Shown here: positions 63,532 to 64,000 of the stretch, one piece after another
Position numbering within the stretch: the first letter of the stretch is position 1
Layout of the letters: every line of letters begins with the position of its first letter
Source: Agromyces agglutinans
Lineage (GTDB): Bacteria > Actinomycetota > Actinomycetes > Actinomycetales > Microbacteriaceae
Reading direction: 5' to 3'
NCBI RefSeq assembly: GCF_009647605.1
Contig: NZ_WJIF01000002.1
Span: forward strand, 62,001 to 126,000
Length of the DNA: 64,000 bases
Notes under the pieces: generated by a model
Told to the model about the DNA's origin: nothing
The model's input: the letters and a program-made list of their open reading frames with translations, nothing else
Databases searched by the model: none
Position numbers and translations under genes: made by a program

Positions 63532-64000
63532 ATGCCCACTGATACCGACACCGCACCTGATACCGACACCGCACCGCATACCCGGATCGACATCGCCGTC
63601 TTCGACGGATTCGACGAACTCGACGTGGTCGGTCCGCTCGAGGTGCTGCGATCCGCGGCGCTGCTCGGCGCCCCACTGACCGTCCGGCTCGGCTCGGCCC
63701 ACGGTTCCCGCATCGCGCGCGGCCTGTTCGGGCTCACGATCGAGCTCGATGGCGACCTGGGGGCCGATGCCGACGTCCTGCTGATCCCCGGCGGCGGGTA
63801 CCAGCCGCCGCGAGAGCACGGGGTCCGAGCCCAGATCGTCGATGGCACGCTGGGCGCAGCCGCGACCGACGCGCTGCAACGCGGAGCCGTCGTGGCGGCC
63901 GTGTGCTCCGGCGCCATGGTCCTCGCGAACGCCGGCCTGCTCCGGGGTCGCCCCGCCATCACGCACCGGAGTGCGATCGGAGACCTCCTGGCGCTCGGCG
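63532..64000 (+). CDS. DJ-1/PfpI family protein (3' end cut by the window)
   Basis: At least 156 residues of a DJ-1/PfpI protein: IDIAVFDGFDELDVVGPLEVL, VLLIPGGGYQPP and the nucleophile elbow AAVCSGAMVLANAG with Cys. This resembles isonitrile hydratase/ThiJ-like enzymes. A Thr/Asp repeat (TDTDTAPDTDTAPHT) precedes the domain. The 71-bp gap to the GlxA gene should carry both promoters. An ATG at 63523 is also possible. Confidence 0.9.
   Translation, partial: MPTDTDTAPDTDTAPHTRIDIAVFDGFDELDVVGPLEVLRSAALLGAPLTVRLGSAHGSRIARGLFGLTIELDGDLGADADVLLIPGGGYQPPREHGVRAQIVDGTLGAAATDALQRGAVVAAVCSGAMVLANAGLLRGRPAITHRSAIGDLLALG

Overview
The window is about 64 kb around the chromosomal replication origin of a very GC-rich Gram-positive actinobacterium. 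Gene order, leaderless promoters, class E sortase, CrgA, PknA/PknB and the DUF3566/DUF6049 families point to the Micrococcales, most likely the family Microbacteriaceae (an Agromyces-like organism; the genus is inference). There is no rRNA, CRISPR array, transposase or integrase. Replication, division and translation genes form a conserved frame into which two carbohydrate-utilisation islands and some small accessory genes are set.

Left conserved block (1-7.9 kb): the 3' end of a class B PBP, then pknA and pknB on +; trpG/pabA, a tiny membrane protein and a class E sortase on -; crgA on +; a zinc-ribbon rhomboid and a cyclophilin on -. This is the cell-division/peptidoglycan-signalling cluster. 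A compact group of DnaA-box-like sequences lies between crgA and the rhomboid gene. Accessory block (7.9-20.1 kb): small hypothetical proteins, one behind a structured leader; a NUDIX hydrolase; a translationally coupled sulfite-oxidase-like molybdoenzyme, flavin reductase and DUF6510 protein; and an alpha-galactoside locus (divergent ROK regulator; MalF/MalG-type permeases, lipoprotein binding protein, GH36 alpha-galactosidase, DUF4832 secreted protein, DUF5596 acyltransferase).

Origin block (20.1-39.1 kb): reading away from the origin on -, dnaA, oriC, dnaN, recF, dciA, gyrB, gyrA, a DUF3566 protein, tRNA-Ile and tRNA-Ala; on +, rpmH, rnpA, yidD, yidC, jag, rsmG, parA, parB. Four parS sites lie within 3.8 kb (33.3-37.1 kb), one at the rsmG start codon and one inside parA. 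Between rsmG and parA is about 2 kb holding an 18-unit octamer tandem array and one small DUF6176 gene. Right conserved block (39.1-56.0 kb): a Ddl-like ligase, an aminotransferase, trxB-trxA, a DUF6049 gene with murJ, a tRNA nucleotidyltransferase, rpsF-ssb-rpsR-rplI, a secreted M14 carboxypeptidase, and dnaB behind a second DnaA-box-like cluster.

Right accessory block (56.1-64 kb): a hexuronate (pectin-type sugar acid) locus with a tautomerase, KduD, TRAP transporter DctPQM, KduI and an IclR regulator, with paired inverted-repeat operator candidates between the divergent arms; then a DUF1801 protein and a divergent GlxA-type AraC regulator / DJ-1-PfpI pair, the latter cut by the window end.

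The most interesting non-gene signals are a strongly over-represented 8-mer (GGCATCCG/CGGATGCC, also found as inverted pairs), the two distal DnaA-box clusters placed roughly equally either side of oriC, the octamer array near parS, a leader with two mutually exclusive hairpins, and a symmetrical pair of leaderless divergent promoters.
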